Assembly: GCA_905182995.1 (NCBI GenBank) | Contig: CAJJDP010000119.1 | Location: 297,384 to 361,383 of the forward strand | Length of the DNA: 64,000 nucleotides | From: Paramecium octaurelia | Lineage: Eukaryota; Ciliophora; Oligohymenophorea; Peniculida; Parameciidae | Direction: 5' to 3' | In this document: piece by piece, positions 59,903 through 64,000 of the stretch | Position numbering within the stretch: the stretch's first letter is position 1 | How the letters are laid out: each line of letters begins with the position of its first letter | Position numbers and translations under genes: made by a program | Notes under the pieces: generated by a model | Told to the model about the DNA's origin: nothing | Databases searched by the model: none | The model's input: only the letters and a program-made list of their open reading frames with translations

Positions 59903-61295
59903 ATGGAAAAATCAAAAAAGATGTGTACACAATCTGATGAGCCAATAATTGGGTATTGATTTCAACTAAATTAATTGTTCAATTTTAAGCGAAAAAAATT
60001 ATTGATTAAGTATCTACCTTTTAATAGAAATTCATTCTTATTGGAACAATAAAAATATTTGTTTTAACTTTGAATGTCCTAAGAATAAGATATTTAGGAA
60101 TGGGGAAAAAATACGAAGCAATAAATTAATTTATTATATAAATGTGAGCATTTAGGCGTAATTTAAAAATTGGATTGAATATATTTTCAATAAGTTTCCT
60201 AAAGTAATTAAGAAATCAGAAGATGCTAAAGGACCAATTAGTTCTGATTAAAATAACAATTCTTCTTTATCGTTGCCACAAAATATCTATTCAGTCATTC
60301 ATATTGTCTAGAAATAGAAAAAAATTTAAATTAGAATATGGAGGTATTACATGAAAAGCATTGTTTAATTGAAATGTTACTGGGCCAAAAATAAGAGCTA
60401 TCAATCGAAAAACTTAAGTAAACATAAATTGAAGAGTTGAAAAAATAATACGATTTAGAATAATCAATGAATCAAAACTACAATTAGGAGAAAATAACAA
60501 TCAACCGTTGGAAGAAAGAAACAATTCAGAACTAAAATGAGAATGAAAATAAAATTTCAATTTTGGAAGAATTAATCAAAGCTAAGAATTATTAATTACA
60601 CAATGTAATAAATAATTTGATAGAGTTTTAATCAAAAATAATGACATTTAGTTTGATAGTTTAGAGAAAATTGACCCTGAGGAAGATTGGTATTTTGAAG
60701 AAAACCAAAAAGCCAAGAAATTTTTAAATTCAATTTGCAACAAAAAAGTTGAATATCTTGAATTTTAAATAGATGTTCACAATATCTTGCACTCTTGTTT
60801 TGATGATTTTAATCCTTAATATAATAAGAGTTATCCTAATTTTAAAAAGTCTCATATAGAGGTCCAAATTAATATTTATATCATCATCCAACAGGTTGCT
60901 TTGGATTTGGGTTAATCGTAGACAAGTATGGCTCTAATTAAGATTGGTTAAAAAAGGATGGCAGGGCTAATGAATGGAGAATTTTATATCATGGCCAGTT
61001 CAATAGTTAAAAATAATTTAAAACCTTGCAATTTTCAGAGATTTAGAGATGACTTGTGCTAAGATGAATATGGTAGGACAGTTAAAGTTGGAGAAGGAGT
61101 TTATTTTGCAGACTCAGTATAAAAATGTATATAAGACTTGCTACTTACACAAAAAATGTTGGTGAAGAATATACTGTTATTATTATGGTGAGAGCAGATC
61201 CGAAAAAAATAAGATAAAGCTAACGAATGAAAGAGCAAAATCATTTTTTACTTAATGATTCCTCAAATATAAAACCTTATAGAATTCTATTACAT
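59903..61295 (+). pseudogene. PARP-like (ADP-ribosyltransferase-fold) gene, frameshifted, cut by N joint
   Basis: Starts MEKSKKMCTQSDEP. It runs through a Lys/Asn-rich region, a coiled coil (MEVLHEKHCLIEMLLG and following) and a C-terminal module: RGPNQYLYHHPTGCFGFGL, NEWRILYHG (like the PARP catalytic His motif) and VGEGVYFADS (like the PARP GxGIYFADxxSKS motif), then YTVIIMVRADPKKIR. A 20-nt intron (about 60835-60860) can join the linker to this module, but two later frame changes, just after YHG and just after GVYFADS, have no intron to explain them. So it is either a pseudogene or carries base-calling errors. The true end, PYRILLHEK, is at 62675 in the second copy. Confidence 0.5.
59926..61295. 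repeat. 1370-bp direct repeat, copy 1 (assembly overlap)
   Basis: Perfect repeat of 61297-62666 (offset 1371), separated by a single N. Confidence 0.92.
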
Positions 61296-61296
61296 N
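61296..61296. other. single N at contig joint
   Basis: Third lone N of the window, again exactly between perfect direct repeats. Confidence 0.92.
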
Positions 61297-62666
61297 TACA
61301 CAATCTGATGAGCCAATAATTGGGTATTGATTTCAACTAAATTAATTGTTCAATTTTAAGCGAAAAAAATTATTGATTAAGTATCTACCTTTTAATAGAA
61401 ATTCATTCTTATTGGAACAATAAAAATATTTGTTTTAACTTTGAATGTCCTAAGAATAAGATATTTAGGAATGGGGAAAAAATACGAAGCAATAAATTAA
61501 TTTATTATATAAATGTGAGCATTTAGGCGTAATTTAAAAATTGGATTGAATATATTTTCAATAAGTTTCCTAAAGTAATTAAGAAATCAGAAGATGCTAA
61601 AGGACCAATTAGTTCTGATTAAAATAACAATTCTTCTTTATCGTTGCCACAAAATATCTATTCAGTCATTCATATTGTCTAGAAATAGAAAAAAATTTAA
61701 ATTAGAATATGGAGGTATTACATGAAAAGCATTGTTTAATTGAAATGTTACTGGGCCAAAAATAAGAGCTATCAATCGAAAAACTTAAGTAAACATAAAT
61801 TGAAGAGTTGAAAAAATAATACGATTTAGAATAATCAATGAATCAAAACTACAATTAGGAGAAAATAACAATCAACCGTTGGAAGAAAGAAACAATTCAG
61901 AACTAAAATGAGAATGAAAATAAAATTTCAATTTTGGAAGAATTAATCAAAGCTAAGAATTATTAATTACACAATGTAATAAATAATTTGATAGAGTTTT
62001 AATCAAAAATAATGACATTTAGTTTGATAGTTTAGAGAAAATTGACCCTGAGGAAGATTGGTATTTTGAAGAAAACCAAAAAGCCAAGAAATTTTTAAAT
62101 TCAATTTGCAACAAAAAAGTTGAATATCTTGAATTTTAAATAGATGTTCACAATATCTTGCACTCTTGTTTTGATGATTTTAATCCTTAATATAATAAGA
62201 GTTATCCTAATTTTAAAAAGTCTCATATAGAGGTCCAAATTAATATTTATATCATCATCCAACAGGTTGCTTTGGATTTGGGTTAATCGTAGACAAGTAT
62301 GGCTCTAATTAAGATTGGTTAAAAAAGGATGGCAGGGCTAATGAATGGAGAATTTTATATCATGGCCAGTTCAATAGTTAAAAATAATTTAAAACCTTGC
62401 AATTTTCAGAGATTTAGAGATGACTTGTGCTAAGATGAATATGGTAGGACAGTTAAAGTTGGAGAAGGAGTTTATTTTGCAGACTCAGTATAAAAATGTA
62501 TATAAGACTTGCTACTTACACAAAAAATGTTGGTGAAGAATATACTGTTATTATTATGGTGAGAGCAGATCCGAAAAAAATAAGATAAAGCTAACGAATG
62601 AAAGAGCAAAATCATTTTTTACTTAATGATTCCTCAAATATAAAACCTTATAGAATTCTATTACAT
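61297..62666. repeat. 1370-bp direct repeat, copy 2 (assembly overlap)
   Basis: Second copy of 59926-61295, continuing into unique DNA that supplies the end of the PARP-like gene. Confidence 0.92.
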
Positions 62667-62675
62667 GAAAAATGA
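61297..62675 (+). pseudogene. PARP-like gene, second copy lacking its first codons
   Basis: Same coding content as 59926-61295, missing the first few codons but including the genuine TGA at 62673-62675. The two frame changes in the catalytic module are present at the same places, which is expected if both copies come from one sequence and does not independently confirm them. Confidence 0.5.
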
Positions 62676-62899
62676 TGAATGAATTATTGATTTAATAATA
62701 TTAAATATTTAATTATTTGATTCAAAAGGCTTAATTATATCATAGGAGATCTTGCTACCCTGTGTAAATTTATACACGTTTCATCGAAAGTGCCTAGAGG
62801 CAGAATGATGGAGTTTTTAAAATTATACTATTAATATTTACCATGGTTTAAGTTCTAAAAGAAAAGTAGAACATAATAGAACGGTACAAGTAGAACAAT

Positions 62900-63973
62900 C
62901 ACTCTTGTGTTATTCACAATAGCCTAGGAGAATGGATGCATTATTTTGCCTGCTTCACACATATACAAGCTAGGAGCTTAAATATTCAACATTCATTGTT
63001 AGCATGAACCAATAAACCATCATAATCGTTAGTTTGCAAAATTATAGCACAAAGGCAATATCGAGGTAGTCATCTTGTACAAGAGTCATAAATAACCACA
63101 AGATAGTTGCTAGCACACTTACTACTCTACCATTATTGGCAACATAGTATTTATTCAGGAGATTACGAGTATTGAATATGATTGCCAGAATATTAAATTT
63201 AGCCCTAAAAATTGCAGCTATAGCATATGTCATTAATATCCAAATTACACCATTTTAAGGTTAATTGTAAAATATCTCAAACACAGCTATTAGTTTTTAC
63301 TCATCTATTATGATTCCGATCAAATAATTAACCTCTTCTCATTATTCTGAATCATGAACAAAGTGCTCTATACTGAAATTTGTCCTACAATATAGCAATC
63401 ATGTATGTTTACTCACCATGTCTAAATTCATGTATGCCTTTCGAAAATTTTAACTATCAAATTGCAATCACATATCTTTAATGTATTGATCCCACTGATC
63501 CCATAAAGTTTTGACAACCACGCTTCCTATCCTAAAAGCTATAATCTGGATGGCGATTTTACATTATTATCACGTTTCATTTATAGATCCTAATTGCTAC
63601 CTGTCCTGTTTTAAGTAGCACTTAATGAAGTGAAGGCTACTTTTTAAAAGATTTTAAGTGCACTAGCTTCTAATTTCTAATCTATAAGTAAACTTGTTAA
63701 AGTATCCTCATTTTAATTTCCTTCATGTTCGTTAGATGAAGTGCTAAGTGTTATTATTTGGTGTCTATACTACGATTGAAAAATTGCATACTAACCATAA
63801 TCTATGTTATTTGTATAACATCTTATTCTTAAGATAGTATCGCCATAGTAAAATGAGGATATGGAACTGCCAATTTTTAACCATTTTTACTGACCCTCCT
63901 AGCAAACATCCTTAAATTTTTCTTTAATCTTTTTGGCATTAAGTTCAAAAAAGCATCGTTACCAAGAATTCAT
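62900..63973 (-). CDS. unresolved gene with membrane segments
   Basis: A plausible start is ATG 63973 (MNSWQRCFFELNAKKIKEKF), preceded in frame by TGA. The frame stays open for about 120 codons through a Ser/Asn/Glu-rich stretch. Further down, coding-like pieces appear in other frames: a Trp-rich helix (VVVKTLWDQWDQYIKD, around 63500), then a membrane part near 63040-63240 (ILAIIFNTRNLLNKYY, LATILWLFMTLVQDDYLDIAFVL). I could not find introns that join all pieces without TGA, so the model is incomplete and the gene may be decayed. Family not recognised; an ion-channel-like or transporter protein is conceivable. Confidence 0.35.
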
Positions 63974-64000
63974 ATTTCAAGCTGCAGTTCAAATTCAAAT

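Noticed and set aside
1-64000. CRISPR arrays, prophage, insertion sequences, Shine-Dalgarno sites, bacterial operons
   Set aside because: The window is eukaryotic; no direct-repeat/spacer arrays, transposase genes or terminal inverted repeats were seen.

Overview
The window looks like macronuclear DNA of a ciliate with tiny introns, most likely Paramecium or a close relative (genus is inference). Three things show this directly. TAA and TAG occur hundreds of times inside clearly homologous reading frames where Gln is expected, and only TGA ends genes (ciliate nuclear code). Almost every gene needs removal of 20-34 nt introns, mostly GTA...TAG, to stay open. Genes are packed on both strands with gaps often under 40 bp in AT-rich DNA. 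Gene models below were built by hand under this code; for every model called with confidence the spliced length is an exact multiple of three.

Layout. 1-3148: non-coding or decayed DNA, most of it a 1300-bp segment present twice around a single N. 3149-17642: one giant gene for a 4770-residue secreted cysteine-rich repeat protein with a GPI-like tail. 19113-21312: a 689-residue paralogue of it. 21376-23555 (minus): a small mitochondrial-looking protein and a sulfide:quinone-oxidoreductase-like flavoenzyme. 24001-24984: a frame-broken gamma-tubulin-complex-like relic. 25894-38813: kinesin, two unknown proteins, an actin-related protein, a multi-pass membrane protein, a CFAP100-like axonemal protein, a membrane-anchored otubain, and a large helical protein. 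39191-40850: a small Tim chaperone and two unknowns. 40840-55128 (all minus): SAPS-like protein, mitochondrial-looking protein, cyclic-nucleotide-gated-type K+ channel, CFAP299, ALG11 mannosyltransferase, ANTH-like protein, PI-phospholipase C. 56427-58998 (minus): an MGC-type acylated protein and an omega-amidase-type nitrilase. 59903-62675: a PARP-like gene broken by frameshifts and duplicated by the assembly. 62900-63973: an unresolved minus-strand membrane gene.

Three single N characters (1532, 52675, 61296) each sit exactly between two perfect 1.3-1.4 kb direct repeats. I read these as unmerged overlapping contig ends, not biology. They split the phospholipase C and PARP-like loci, so both must be read across the artefact.

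Functionally the set is ordinary housekeeping plus ciliary and membrane biology (CFAP100, CFAP299, kinesin, K+ channel, PI-PLC). The striking item is the giant/short pair of surface-type cysteine-repeat genes. They share an N-terminal signal, a homologous C-terminal block and a GPI-like tail, but differ about sevenfold in length, which suggests massive internal repeat expansion in one copy.
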